From NCBI GenBank assembly GCA_902774845.1, contig CACYJU010000015.1, forward strand, positions 1 to 49,994: 49,994 bases of DNA, read 5' to 3'. The notes below the pieces were generated by a model. It was not told where the DNA came from, did no database searches, and was given only the letters and a program-made list of their open reading frames with translations. The translations under genes and the position numbers were made by a program. Position 1 is the first letter of the stretch. Each line of letters opens with the position of its first letter. Below are positions 33,465-41,639 of this stretch, piece after piece. Source of the stretch: an uncultured Bacteroidota bacterium. GTDB taxonomy: Bacteria > Bacteroidota > Bacteroidia > Bacteroidales > P3.

Positions 33465-36230
33465 TCAAAACTCCGCCGTCATCAGGCTCTTGTGCTTGCG
33501 CAGTCTTGACGGCAACGTTTTCCCTTTCTCGAATTCTTTCACCTTCACCGTTATCGTCTCTGCCTTGCATCCGGCTTTCACCAGCGCCTCTTTCACGGCT
33601 TCTGCTCGCTGACGGTCGAGGTTTGTCGTCTTGCCCAACTCCTCTGCGTCGGTGTATACGGTGATGGCTACTGTCCGCTGTCCGCTGCCAGCCACCTGCT
33701 TCACCGTCTTCGCAAGACGTTTTACGGCATATTTCGACTGTGGGGTCAGGCTGCTTTTCGAGTTGCTGAAATACATCCCCTCTACAGGCAGTCCGCTGCA
33801 TCCTTGTGTCATCTGGTCGGCGTTTGCGGTAACCAGAACCGTATGCTCTTTCTTGGCGAGCGAGGTGGTGCGCAGGTCTATGCTGCCCGAGGTGGGGTAG
33901 TAGCCTTCGTTGGCGATGTAGTATTCATATTGTTTTCCCAGCGGCAGGGTGATATAGAAGCTGCCGTTCGTCGGGTCGGTTTTGTAGATGCCGCAGAGCT
34001 TGCCTGTCTGAAGGTCTATCCAGCGCAGCTCCACTCCTTGCGGGGTGCCGTTCACGTCGTTCACCTTGCCTGTGAGGGTCGCCACCTTGCTGGGTCTCAT
34101 ATCTTCCGGAAGGTCTATGGTGCATATCTCCTGCGATTCGCCTATCTTGGTCGACATGTAGGCTTTCGTTCCGTCCACGTTCACCGAAAACCAGCAGTCA
34201 TCGCCTACGGTGTTTATCTCCTTGCCCAGGTTGACTGGCTCGCTCCATTCGGTCCAACTCTCGTCCGAGAGTCGCTCGCTCTTGAAGACATCGAGTTTCC
34301 CTATGTTCGAGTGGCGGTTCGAGCTGAAGTAGAGTGTCTTCATGTCGGCATGTAGGAATGGGGCTCTGTCGTTTCCGAAGGTGTTTATCGTGGGACCGAG
34401 GCTAACCGGTTCGCTCCAGCTGCCGTCGTTTTTGAGGGTTGTGACATATATGTTCATCGAGGGGGCCACCTCGTGCTCGGTCTTGGTGCGGGCGGTGAAG
34501 AGTATCGCGCGTCCGTCGGGCGTTATCATCGCGTCCGACTGCCACGTGCCTGTCTGCAGCTGTTTGGGAAGCGGCTTGGGCATCGTCCATCCCAGGTCGT
34601 CCCTATGCGATATCATAAGCTTGCCGTTCTGGAAGATGATGATGGTCTGTCCGTCGCGCGATATCGACGAGGGCGACTCGTTGTGGCCTGTGGTGTTCAA
34701 CCCGGGGACAGGGTAGGCTCGTCTCCATTGCCCCGACGCGTTCTTCGTTGACATGAAGATATCCTCGCCTCCGATGTTGCCTTTGCGGTTCTTTCCGGCA
34801 AAGTATATGGTTTGCTCGTCTGCACTCACTACCGGCGAGTATTCGTCGCCCGTGGGGGTGTTGATGTTAGCGTCGAGGGCTTGTCGGTTGAGCTTCCTCT
34901 CTGGTGCCGACACGGTCGCTTTCAGCGCCGCATACTCGTCGTTACCGGCGAAAAGTTCTTCAAACTCGAACACGTTCTTCTTCACATATTCCCATTTCCC
35001 GCGGCTGGCGTCGAGTTCTATCATGTAGAGCAGCAGGTCGTAAGCAATGCGGTATGGTGCTATCGCTTTTATCGCTTTCACCACGCTCGAGCGGTCGTTG
35101 GTCTGCACGTCCAGTATGGCGTCCAGCGCCTCCTGGTCTTTCTTCTTCAGGTCTGATGGCACGATACGTCCGTATACGGCTTCGAATTCGGCTATCCTGT
35201 CGCTGTTCACATACAGGTCGTGCATGGCGCGCACTATCGTGTCCCGCAGGCTGGAGTCGCACTTGTGCAGGCTCCACTCCAGTCCGTCGGCGTTCTTGTT
35301 CTCTATCGAGATGTCCACGATTATACGTTTTGCTTCCTCCACTCGTCTGGTCTCATCTGGATGTCTCTCGATATACCGTTTGAAGCTCTCCCAGTCGTTC
35401 GGGTCGGTATCTTTGGCGAAATGCATCGCGCTCGCCTTGCGTCTGGCTTGCGCTGCGTAGGGGCTGTCTGGATAGTCTTGTGCGTAGCGGCGGAACGCCT
35501 CCTCGGTGTTCTGAGCCATCGCCTTGTAGTACATCATGCTGTATACTTGCTGTTCTGCCTCTTCCGCTTCTTCCGAGTCGGGATATTCGTCTACAAACCG
35601 CTCGTAGGCTTTCAGCGTGTTCAGGCTTTTGGCTTTAGCGTAGGCCATCGCGTGTATCCTCTGTTCCGCAACCTCCGCTTTCGACGATTCGGGATGCATC
35701 GACACGAAATGCTCGTAACCTTCGATGCTGTTCTCCCTCTCGGCTATGTCGAAGTCGATACCGCTTATGCCTTCCCTCGCGGCATAGTCTTGCTCTTTCG
35801 TTATTGTGGCCGCATAGTAGTCGCGGTAGTGGTTGTAGGCCTCCTTGGTGTTTATTGCGCTGGCGTCTGCCAACCCTTGTGCCGTCACCTCTTCCAGGCT
35901 CTTCTCTATGGCTTCGAGGCTCACTCCGTCGCGTTTGAGCAGGCTCTTGCTCAGGTTGTTAAGGTTGCCCATCAGCTCTCGGCCTCGCAACAGCGCCTGG
36001 TATGCTCGCTCGTTGTTGCGTCGTGGGTTCTTCGTGTTACCGTAAAGCAACCCCATAAGGTAGCAGTTCGTCACATTCGACGAGTCCGACTTGTAGGCTT
36101 TCACTATCTTCCGTTCCGCCTTCGCGAAATGTCCTTCCTTCAGCTCTTTCATGCCTGGCAGGTTCGACGTCTGTGCCGAAAGCATGCATGCAAAGGCTGC
36201 AAGTATAATAAATAAGCTTATTTTCTTCAT
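33465..36230 (-). CDS. PorE-like OmpA-family protein (TPR, beta-propeller, CRD, OmpA)
   Basis: 921-residue periplasmic or outer-membrane-associated protein. The start at 36230 gives a signal peptide (MKKISLFIILAAFACMLSAQ). Domains in order: TPR-like helical repeats (~25-330, with recurring YERFVDEYPDSEEAEEA-type units), a PD40/WD40-like propeller (~440-690, IYFAGKNRKGNIGGEDIFMS, LYFSSNRHSNIGKLDVFKS), a carboxypeptidase-regulatory-like fold (~700-770) and a diverged OmpA peptidoglycan-binding domain (~810-921). This order matches PorE of the type IX secretion system and related OmpA proteins. Unlike PorE, it has no lipobox. A T9SS role is plausible because a T9SS cargo gene is nearby, but paralogues of this type are common. 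Confidence 0.8.
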   Translation of the reverse strand: MKKISLFIILAAFACMLSAQTSNLPGMKELKEGHFAKAERKIVKAYKSDSSNVTNCYLMGLLYGNTKNPRRNNERAYQALLRGRELMGNLNNLSKSLLKRDGVSLEAIEKSLEEVTAQGLADASAINTKEAYNHYRDYYAATITKEQDYAAREGISGIDFDIAERENSIEGYEHFVSMHPESSKAEVAEQRIHAMAYAKAKSLNTLKAYERFVDEYPDSEEAEEAEQQVYSMMYYKAMAQNTEEAFRRYAQDYPDSPYAAQARRKASAMHFAKDTDPNDWESFKRYIERHPDETRRVEEAKRIIVDISIENKNADGLEWSLHKCDSSLRDTIVRAMHDLYVNSDRIAEFEAVYGRIVPSDLKKKDQEALDAILDVQTNDRSSVVKAIKAIAPYRIAYDLLLYMIELDASRGKWEYVKKNVFEFEELFAGNDEYAALKATVSAPERKLNRQALDANINTPTGDEYSPVVSADEQTIYFAGKNRKGNIGGEDIFMSTKNASGQWRRAYPVPGLNTTGHNESPSSISRDGQTIIIFQNGKLMISHRDDLGWTMPKPLPKQLQTGTWQSDAMITPDGRAILFTARTKTEHEVAPSMNIYVTTLKNDGSWSEPVSLGPTINTFGNDRAPFLHADMKTLYFSSNRHSNIGKLDVFKSERLSDESWTEWSEPVNLGKEINTVGDDCWFSVNVDGTKAYMSTKIGESQEICTIDLPEDMRPSKVATLTGKVNDVNGTPQGVELRWIDLQTGKLCGIYKTDPTNGSFYITLPLGKQYEYYIANEGYYPTSGSIDLRTTSLAKKEHTVLVTANADQMTQGCSGLPVEGMYFSNSKSSLTPQSKYAVKRLAKTVKQVAGSGQRTVAITVYTDAEELGKTTNLDRQRAEAVKEALVKAGCKAETITVKVKEFEKGKTLPSRLRKHKSLMTAEF
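33671..33698 (-). repeat. 7-bp CTG array in the OmpA domain
   Basis: CTGTCCG twice, then CTGCCAG and CCACCTG, in exact 7-bp phase. It encodes a loop reading about QVAGSGQRT. Confidence 0.6.
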
Positions 36231-36276
36231 TGTGACTGATATCCGATGCCGGCAAACGTCGTCGACAAAAGCTCTG

Positions 36277-36284
36277 CAAAAGTA
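36277..36284 (-). promoter_or_regulatory. -7 promoter box for the PorE-like gene
   Basis: On the minus strand this reads TACTTTTG (TAnnTTTG), 46 bases before the start at 36230. It supports that start over longer frames. Confidence 0.6.
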
Positions 36285-36371
36285 CAAAGATTTTTCAAAA
36301 TTCGAATGAATGTTCTGTATTGCAAAGTGAATTGACCAGTTGACCGTTGACCAAGTCCGACTCAACCGCAC

Positions 36372-36482
36372 TAACATATTCACACATTAAAGCATTCTAT
36401 CATGACTCCCATCTAACTCCCACCTTTCTCCCACTAACACATTACCATATTCACACATTTACACATTCACGCATTCCCTAAC
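36372..36482. repeat. Mixed 8-bp and 11-bp arrays before marC
   Basis: An 8-bp family array (36372-36403) is followed by three 11-bp units (36405-36437: ACTCCCATCTA, ACTCCCACCTT, TCTCCCACTAA). A second 8-bp array then runs 36435-36482. The 11-bp words match those at 24083-24104. Confidence 0.75.
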
Positions 36483-36489
36483 TTTTTGC

Positions 36490-36497
36490 TATCTTTG
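36490..36497 (+). promoter_or_regulatory. -7 promoter box for marC
   Basis: TATCTTTG (TAnnTTTG), 40 bases before the ATG at 36538. Confidence 0.6.
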
Positions 36498-36537
36498 CAC
36501 CTTGTTTATTGTCAAATGCTTTTAATTAGAATTGACT

Positions 36538-37128
36538 ATGTTTCAGCAGATTAATATCGTAGAGATCTTCAGCGCCTTCCTTGTTATGTTCGCCATCATC
36601 GACATCACAGGCTCCATTCCTATCTTCGTCTCGATGCGCAATCAGGGCAAGGCCATCAAGCCTTTCCAAGCTACCCTCGTGGCTCTTATCCTCTTCGTGG
36701 CGTTCTATTTCGTGGGCGATGCACTCCTCCACCTCTTCAGTATCGACTCGGCTTCCTTCGCTGTCGCCGGCGCTTTGGTGCTCTTCATCCTCGCCCTCGA
36801 GATGGTGCTGGGTCGCGAGATAATAAAGAACGAGGCCACAACCAGTGGCGCTAGCGTGGTGCCGGTAGCGTTCCCCCTCATCGCTGGACCTGGTGCCATC
36901 ACTGCCCTCATATCCCTGCGGGCTGAGTATGCCTCTGTGAACATCCTCATCGGTCTTTTCCTGAATATCGTACTCGACTATTTTGTCATCCGCTACCTCG
37001 ACAAGATCGCCAACAAACTGGGTACGGACGTGATCTATGTGTTGCGCAAATTCTTTGGTGTCATCCTGCTCGCCATGTCCGTTAAACTCTTTGCTGGCGG
37101 CATCACCGGCGTCTTCGGAATCAATTGA
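36538..37128 (+). CDS. MarC family integral membrane protein
   Basis: 196-residue inner-membrane protein with about six transmembrane helices and the MarC family blocks MFAIIDITGSIPIFVSMR, VPVAFPLIAGPGAITALI and RKFFGVILLAMSVKLFAGG. The name comes from proximity to the mar locus in enterobacteria; the family's function is unsettled. The ATG at 36538 is preferred to a TTG two codons earlier. It has its own promoter and is separated from the next gene by another promoter. Confidence 0.9.
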   Translation: MFQQINIVEIFSAFLVMFAIIDITGSIPIFVSMRNQGKAIKPFQATLVALILFVAFYFVGDALLHLFSIDSASFAVAGALVLFILALEMVLGREIIKNEATTSGASVVPVAFPLIAGPGAITALISLRAEYASVNILIGLFLNIVLDYFVIRYLDKIANKLGTDVIYVLRKFFGVILLAMSVKLFAGGITGVFGIN

Positions 37129-37177
37129 TATGAATGTCCTTTTTTGCATAAAGATGATGTTATTCAAAAAAAAATAT

Positions 37178-37185
37178 TACCTTTG
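37178..37185 (+). promoter_or_regulatory. -7 promoter box for the outer-membrane protein gene
   Basis: TACCTTTG (TAnnTTTG) lies 26 bases before the ATG at 37212, directly after an A-rich tract. Confidence 0.65.
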
Positions 37186-37211
37186 CCTCTCTAATTCAAA
37201 ATGATTGTAAT

Positions 37212-38027
37212 ATGAAAAAGACAAACATTTTTAAAACGTTAGTGCTCGGAGCAGCTTTCTGCTTCGCCGGCTTTACAGCTAACGCACAGTTCGAATTCGG
37301 CCTCTCTCTCACTGGCGGTCTCGCCACGGGTGCTATGAAGACTGAAATACCGGTTTCCGCTGGCGGAATCATGGGTAACTCTCAGGGTCTGATGGGTACT
37401 CAGTATATTATGAACAACTCTTCTAATATGCTCGGTTTCGCTTTCCGTTTCGGCTACCGTATCCCCATCAACAACAGCGAGTATGGTGAGGTTCTTCCTT
37501 ATGTCGAAATCAACGGCTTCTGGAACCGTCCCAACAAGGCTCTCCGCACTCAGTTCGACGAGGCCAACAATACCTATCCTCAGTACATCAACGTGCCTCT
37601 CTACATCGGTGCTCAGTACCGTTACCCGGTGACCGACATCATCAAGCCTTATGCTGAATTTGGCATCGGCTACGACCTGCTCTTCATCTCAAGCGAATAT
37701 GGCAAAGCCCAAGGTGCTGGCGATGACTACCGCTACAATGCCAAAGGTGCCCTCTCTGGCAATGTGGGAGTCGGTTGCTTCTTCTCCGACTGGGTCTCCG
37801 TCGGTGTCTACTACTACGGTTTCGGCTCGCACAAGATCATGCTGAAGGAGAACTCCGAAATCGACCTGCTCCCCGCCTCCGACCTTTCAGAACGTGCTTC
37901 GCAGTACGATAATGATTTTATAGGGGCGCTTCCTCCGAGCAAGTCGGATTACGACCCCAAGCCCGTCACTCGTGACTACGGCACGGTGGCTCTCCGTCTC
38001 AACTTCCACTTCGGCCCTCGCAAATAA
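37212..38027 (+). CDS. Outer-membrane beta-barrel protein
   Basis: 271 residues with a signal peptide ending around ANAQ (~26). The mature chain alternates hydrophobic and polar residues in long strands (FEFGLSLTGGLATG, FAFRFGYRIPI, VPLYIGAQYRYPV, YAEFGIGYDLLFI, VSVGVYYYGFGSHKIM) and ends in an aromatic strand (VALRLNFHFGPRK). This pattern fits a porin-family outer-membrane beta-barrel of about eight to ten strands. Function is unknown. It has its own promoter and a strong terminator, so it is a single-gene unit. Confidence 0.82.
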   Translation: MKKTNIFKTLVLGAAFCFAGFTANAQFEFGLSLTGGLATGAMKTEIPVSAGGIMGNSQGLMGTQYIMNNSSNMLGFAFRFGYRIPINNSEYGEVLPYVEINGFWNRPNKALRTQFDEANNTYPQYINVPLYIGAQYRYPVTDIIKPYAEFGIGYDLLFISSEYGKAQGAGDDYRYNAKGALSGNVGVGCFFSDWVSVGVYYYGFGSHKIMLKENSEIDLLPASDLSERASQYDNDFIGALPPSKSDYDPKPVTRDYGTVALRLNFHFGPRK

Positions 38028-38053
38028 GATAGTTCTTCTCAAACTATAGATAA

Positions 38054-38090
38054 TAAGGGGCGTCCCGACGGGACGCCCCTTAAGTTTTTC
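38054..38090 (+). terminator. Strong intrinsic terminator after the barrel gene
   Basis: AAGGGGCGTCCC (38055-38066) and its perfect complement (38070-38081) close a GAC loop, followed by TTTTT. The stem is GC-rich. Confidence 0.9.
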
Positions 38091-38113
38091 GTTATCGTTA
38101 TCGTTTTCGTTAA
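38090..38113. repeat. 6-bp array at the end of serS
   Basis: CGTTAT twice, CGTTTT and CGTTAA, in exact 6-bp phase, just after the serS stop (minus strand). Confidence 0.6.
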
Positions 38114-38115
38114 TT

Positions 38116-39390
38116 TTAATTTATCTTCTCGAATCCCAAATAGGGGCGCAGCACTTCGGGCATCACTATGCCGTCTGCCGTCTGGTTGTTCTCCAGCAGG
38201 GCTGCCATGATGCGTGGTAGCGCCAATGCCGATCCGTTCAGCGTATGGGCGAGCTTCATCTTGCCGTCGGCATCTTTGAAACGCAGCTTCATACGGTTGG
38301 CTTGGAAGGTCTCGAAGTTCGATACCGACGACACCTCCAGCCAGCGTTTCTGAGCCGCACTCCATACCTCGAAGTCGAAGGTCATAGCCGAGGTGAAGCT
38401 TATGTCGCCGCCGCAGAGTTTCAGTATGTGGTAGGGGAGGCCCAGCTTCTCGAGCAGTCCTCCAACGTGTTTCTTCATCTCTTCCAGCTGGTCGTATGAG
38501 CGGTCGGGGTGTTCGATGACCACTATCTCCACCTTCGAGAACTCGTGCAGGCGGTTCAATCCGCGCACGTCCTTGCCGTAGCTGCCGGCTTCGCGACGGA
38601 AGCACTCCGAATAGCCCACATGCTTGATGGGGAACTGGTCGGCGCTGACGATCTCGCCTCTGTATATGTTCGTGATAGGCACTTCGGCGGTGGGTATCAT
38701 GTAGAATCCGTCGAGCGGGATGGCGTACATCTGTCCCTCTTTGTCGGGCAGCTGACCTGTGCCGAGTCCTGAGGCTTCGTTCACCATCAGCGGTGGCTGT
38801 ATCTCTATGAATCCAGCGTCAGCGGCTTCGTTCAGGAAGAAGTTTATCAAGGCTCTTTGAAGGCGGGCACCCTTGCCTTTATAGACGGGGAATCCTGCTC
38901 CCGTGATCTTGTTACCGAGCTCGAAGTCTACGATGTCGTATTTTGCGCAGAGGTCCCAGTGGGGCAGAGCGTCGGCTGGCAGGTCAGGCTTGGTGCCGAA
39001 TTCGCCAACCACCACGTTGTCGGCTTCGCTCTTTCCTACAGGAACGGTTATATGCGGAGCGTTGGGCAGCGAGATAAGTTCTTCGTCCAACTGACGGCTG
39101 ACTGCCGACTGCTGTTCGCTCAGTTCTTTCTCTTCTGCTTTCAATGTGGCTGTCTGCGCTTTGGCGGCCTCTGCCTCTTCGCGTTTACCCTGTTTCATGA
39201 GGGCACCGATCTCTTTGGCTATGCGGTTCTGGTCGGCTTTCACCGCGTCGGCTTTAGCCTGGAGTGTGCGACGTTGCTCGTCGAGTCGGATGATGCTGTC
39301 TATACGGTTTTCAACATCTTGTACGTTCTTGATTTTCAGACGGGTGATAACCTCGTCGCGATGATCTTTGATATATTGTAGTTGAAGCAT
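38116..39390 (-). CDS. serS: Serine--tRNA ligase
   Basis: Class II aminoacyl-tRNA synthetase. An N-terminal antiparallel coiled-coil arm (~30-105) binds the tRNA; then come motif 1, TAEVPI, motif 2 (FRREAGSYGKDVRGLNRLHEF) and motif 3 (LNGSALALPRIMAALLENNQ). It is full length at 424 residues. The arm contains SEQQSAVSRQ, encoded by a 7-bp CTG/CAG array at 39091-39118 that has replaced or extended normal arm sequence. It is the last gene of the long minus-strand run. Confidence 0.97.
   Translation of the reverse strand: MLQLQYIKDHRDEVITRLKIKNVQDVENRIDSIIRLDEQRRTLQAKADAVKADQNRIAKEIGALMKQGKREEAEAAKAQTATLKAEEKELSEQQSAVSRQLDEELISLPNAPHITVPVGKSEADNVVVGEFGTKPDLPADALPHWDLCAKYDIVDFELGNKITGAGFPVYKGKGARLQRALINFFLNEAADAGFIEIQPPLMVNEASGLGTGQLPDKEGQMYAIPLDGFYMIPTAEVPITNIYRGEIVSADQFPIKHVGYSECFRREAGSYGKDVRGLNRLHEFSKVEIVVIEHPDRSYDQLEEMKKHVGGLLEKLGLPYHILKLCGGDISFTSAMTFDFEVWSAAQKRWLEVSSVSNFETFQANRMKLRFKDADGKMKLAHTLNGSALALPRIMAALLENNQTADGIVMPEVLRPYLGFEKIN
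39091..39118 (-). repeat. 7-bp CTG/CAG array in the serS coiled-coil arm
   Basis: CTGACGG, CTGACTG, CCGACTG and CTGTTCG in exact 7-bp phase, giving EQQSAVSRQ on the protein. Confidence 0.7.
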
Positions 39391-39448
39391 TTGTAAAGTA
39401 TGTTAAAAAAACTTACGTGAAAATAACGAATATGTAGGGAAAATATTG

Positions 39449-39712
39449 TTATGGACAGAGGGTTACCAATAGGGCTATCTGCAGGGTGAGGATCAGCGGG
39501 ATTCCGATGGTGAACTTGCGGTGTTTGGTCTTGTGGCGGAATGCCAGCATCCCCAGTAGGGCTCCGATGCTGCCTCCTATTATCGCAAGTATGAAAAGGG
39601 TGCTTTCGGGAACGCGCCATTGTTCCTTGCGTGCTTTCCTCTTGTCTATGCCGAAAACGACGAAGGCGATGAGGTTGATGAGGATGATATATATTGAAAC
39701 GGCTGGTATCAT
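39449..39712 (-). CDS. DUF1294 small membrane protein
   Basis: 87 residues with three hydrophobic segments and the DUF1294 signature: FVVFGIDKRKARKEQWRVPE, then LFILAIIGGSIGALLGML, and FRHKTKHRKFTIGIPLIL. Function is unknown. It starts two bases after the mnmE stop and is almost certainly co-transcribed with it. Confidence 0.9.
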   Translation of the reverse strand: MIPAVSIYIILINLIAFVVFGIDKRKARKEQWRVPESTLFILAIIGGSIGALLGMLAFRHKTKHRKFTIGIPLILTLQIALLVTLCP

Positions 39713-39714
39713 GG

Positions 39715-41034
39715 CTATTTACCGACGCAGAAACGTGAAAAGATGGTGCCGAGTATTTCGTCGGTGGTCACCTCTCCGGTGATGGTGCCTATCTGGTGGA
39801 TAGCATCGCGGAGGTCGATGGCTACGAGGTCGGAGGGAGTCTCCGATTGGAGTCCTTGCTTGACAAGTCGGATGGCGTCGAGCAACCGTTTCATTGCCTC
39901 GTAGTGGCGCAGATTGGTGAGCATGGCGCTGTCGCCCACCTCCTTGAACGGTGCGACGATAGCTTTTTTTAATTCCTCAAGTCCCATCCCGGTCTTGGCG
40001 GAAATGTTGAGTGCTTGAATGCTTGAATGACTACCTGCTGCCTGCTGCCCGCTGCCTGCTTCAATCAAATCGCACTTGTTGAGGGCGGCTATTATCGTCG
40101 CTTGGGTGTCTGGAATGTTCGGGGTGCTTTGACAATCTGTCGCATCCTGCACATATATCACCACGTCGGCTTCCTTCGCCGCCTTTCGGCTTCGGTCGAT
40201 GCCAGCCTGCTCTATTGGGTTGTCGCTCTGTCTGATGCCGGCGGTGTCGATAAAGCGGATGAGGTGACCGTCGATGGTGAGCGTGTCCTCGATGGTGTCT
40301 CGGGTGGTGCCCGGGATATTGCTCACGATGGCCCGGTCGTCGTCGAGGAGAGCGTTAAGTAGCGAACTCTTGCCCACGTTGGGATTCCCAACTATGGCAA
40401 CCCGTATTCCGTTCTTCACGGCGTTGCCAGTGCGGAAGCTCTCTACCAGACGGCTGGCTTCGCTTTCGATGGATTCGGTAAGGGTCAGCAGGCGGCTTCG
40501 GTCGGCAAACTCCACATCCTCCTGACTGAAGTCGAGCTCGAGTTCGAGCAGGGCGGTGAGGTCGAGCAGCTCTTGCCGCATTGTCTTCAACTTCTGCTGA
40601 TAGCCCCCTCGCAGCTGGCTTATGGCGAGCTTGTTTGATGCCTCCGATGTGGAGTTGATGAGGTCGGCTACGGCTTCGGCTTGGGAGAGGTTGAGTCGTC
40701 CGTTGATGAACGCACGTCTGGTGAACTCGCCTGGTTCGGCCATTCTGGCGCCTGCTTGTAGCAGCTGTTGCAGTATGGCCTGTTGTATGTAGAGAGAGCC
40801 GTGACAGGCTATCTCTACGGTGTCGTCGCCGGTGTAGGAGTGAGGTGCTTGTAGGTATGTGGCCATCACCTCGTCTAACGTCTCACCGTCGACTACGAAA
40901 GGCGAGTAGACGACTCGATGGTCGGTCAGCGGCTTGACGAAGCGTTCGGCGATGGATTTGGCCTCGTCACCCGAAAGTCGGATGACGGCGATGCCGCCTA
41001 TGCCCGTCGGCGTTGATATGGCTGCAATGGTCAC
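39715..41034 (-). CDS. mnmE: tRNA modification GTPase MnmE, with repeat insertions
   Basis: Works with MnmG to make cmnm5U at wobble U34. The N-terminal formyl-THF-binding domain begins IAAISTPTGIGGIAVIRLSG. The GTPase domain has GNPNVGKSSLLNALL, IPGTTRDTIED, DTAGIR and NKCD, and the C-terminus is the invariant FCVGK. It starts with GTG, overlapping the upstream stop by four bases (GTGA). Between NKCD and the ISAKTG motif, two arrays of different unit length encode SGQQAAGSHSSIQAL. That is a tolerant surface loop in Ras-like domains. At 439 residues it is not longer than usual. Confidence 0.96.
   Translation of the reverse strand: MTIAAISTPTGIGGIAVIRLSGDEAKSIAERFVKPLTDHRVVYSPFVVDGETLDEVMATYLQAPHSYTGDDTVEIACHGSLYIQQAILQQLLQAGARMAEPGEFTRRAFINGRLNLSQAEAVADLINSTSEASNKLAISQLRGGYQQKLKTMRQELLDLTALLELELDFSQEDVEFADRSRLLTLTESIESEASRLVESFRTGNAVKNGIRVAIVGNPNVGKSSLLNALLDDDRAIVSNIPGTTRDTIEDTLTIDGHLIRFIDTAGIRQSDNPIEQAGIDRSRKAAKEADVVIYVQDATDCQSTPNIPDTQATIIAALNKCDLIEAGSGQQAAGSHSSIQALNISAKTGMGLEELKKAIVAPFKEVGDSAMLTNLRHYEAMKRLLDAIRLVKQGLQSETPSDLVAIDLRDAIHQIGTITGEVTTDEILGTIFSRFCVGK
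40009..40062 (-). repeat. Adjacent 8-bp and 7-bp arrays inside mnmE
   Basis: 40009-40030 holds the complement of the TCAAGCAT family (GAGTGC, TTGAATGC, TTGAATGA). 40035-40062 holds four 7-bp units (CTGCTGC twice, CCGCTGC, CTGCTTC). Together they encode the variable loop after the NKxD motif. Confidence 0.8.
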
Positions 41035-41546
41035 TGGTTCTCTTCGTTTTCTGAGTCGTCTTTCTTTTCGCAGATATACTTGTCTCCGAAAAGGTTTTTC
41101 ATCGTCTCGTCGTCAAGTCCGAGGTCGACCTTTATCTTGTACATGTTAGGGTAGGCGAGGAAGAGCATCATGACCAGCAGGAGTGTCACCATGATGAGGA
41201 TGGTGTTGCCAGAGAGGATGACGAAAAGAGATTCGATGGCGACGGTGGCGAGGACGGTGTAGTAGAGTCGGGCTGTGTTGCCGGCATAGAGTCGCAGTTT
41301 CTGCTCTACGTCATCGAGACGGCGTATCTTGGGGGTGAATCGGCGTATGGTGAGTATGGCTACCGCTGTGACGAGGACGGCCAGCACGGTGCCAGCTATG
41401 AGCATAGCGCGACCCATCGGCAGGCTTATGCCGGTGATACGCCATTTGGAAAAATAGTTTATCGCCACAACGATGGCAACCAGCGCCATCGAACAGTAGA
41501 GTCCGATGAGAGATGAACGGTGTATGGTTTTCAGGTATTTGTTCAT
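41031..41546 (-). CDS. Four-helix membrane protein, unknown function
   Basis: I do not recognise the family. 171 residues with about four transmembrane helices in two pairs (~14-32 and ~46-66; ~93-110 and ~115-132), a charged linker (RRFTPKIRRLDDVEQKLRLY) and an acidic tail (KKDDSENEENQ). Its stop overlaps the mnmE start (GTGA), so it is co-translated with it. It follows uvrA by about 93 bp of array-filled spacer. Confidence 0.7.
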   Translation of the reverse strand: MNKYLKTIHRSSLIGLYCSMALVAIVVAINYFSKWRITGISLPMGRAMLIAGTVLAVLVTAVAILTIRRFTPKIRRLDDVEQKLRLYAGNTARLYYTVLATVAIESLFVILSGNTILIMVTLLLVMMLFLAYPNMYKIKVDLGLDDETMKNLFGDKYICEKKDDSENEENQ

Positions 41547-41562
41547 TGTTGGATGTTAATGG

Positions 41563-41618
41563 GGTGTAGGGGTGTAATGGTGTATGGGTGTAACGGTGTA
41601 ATGGTGTATGGGTGTAGG
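41563..41618. repeat. Seven-unit 8-bp array, constant 6-mer plus variable pair
   Basis: Seven contiguous 8-bp units, each GGTGTA plus a variable dinucleotide, in order GG, AT, TG, AC, AT, TG, GG. No indels. Confidence 0.9.
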
Positions 41619-41639
41619 GGTTGATATGGTTACTGTCTG

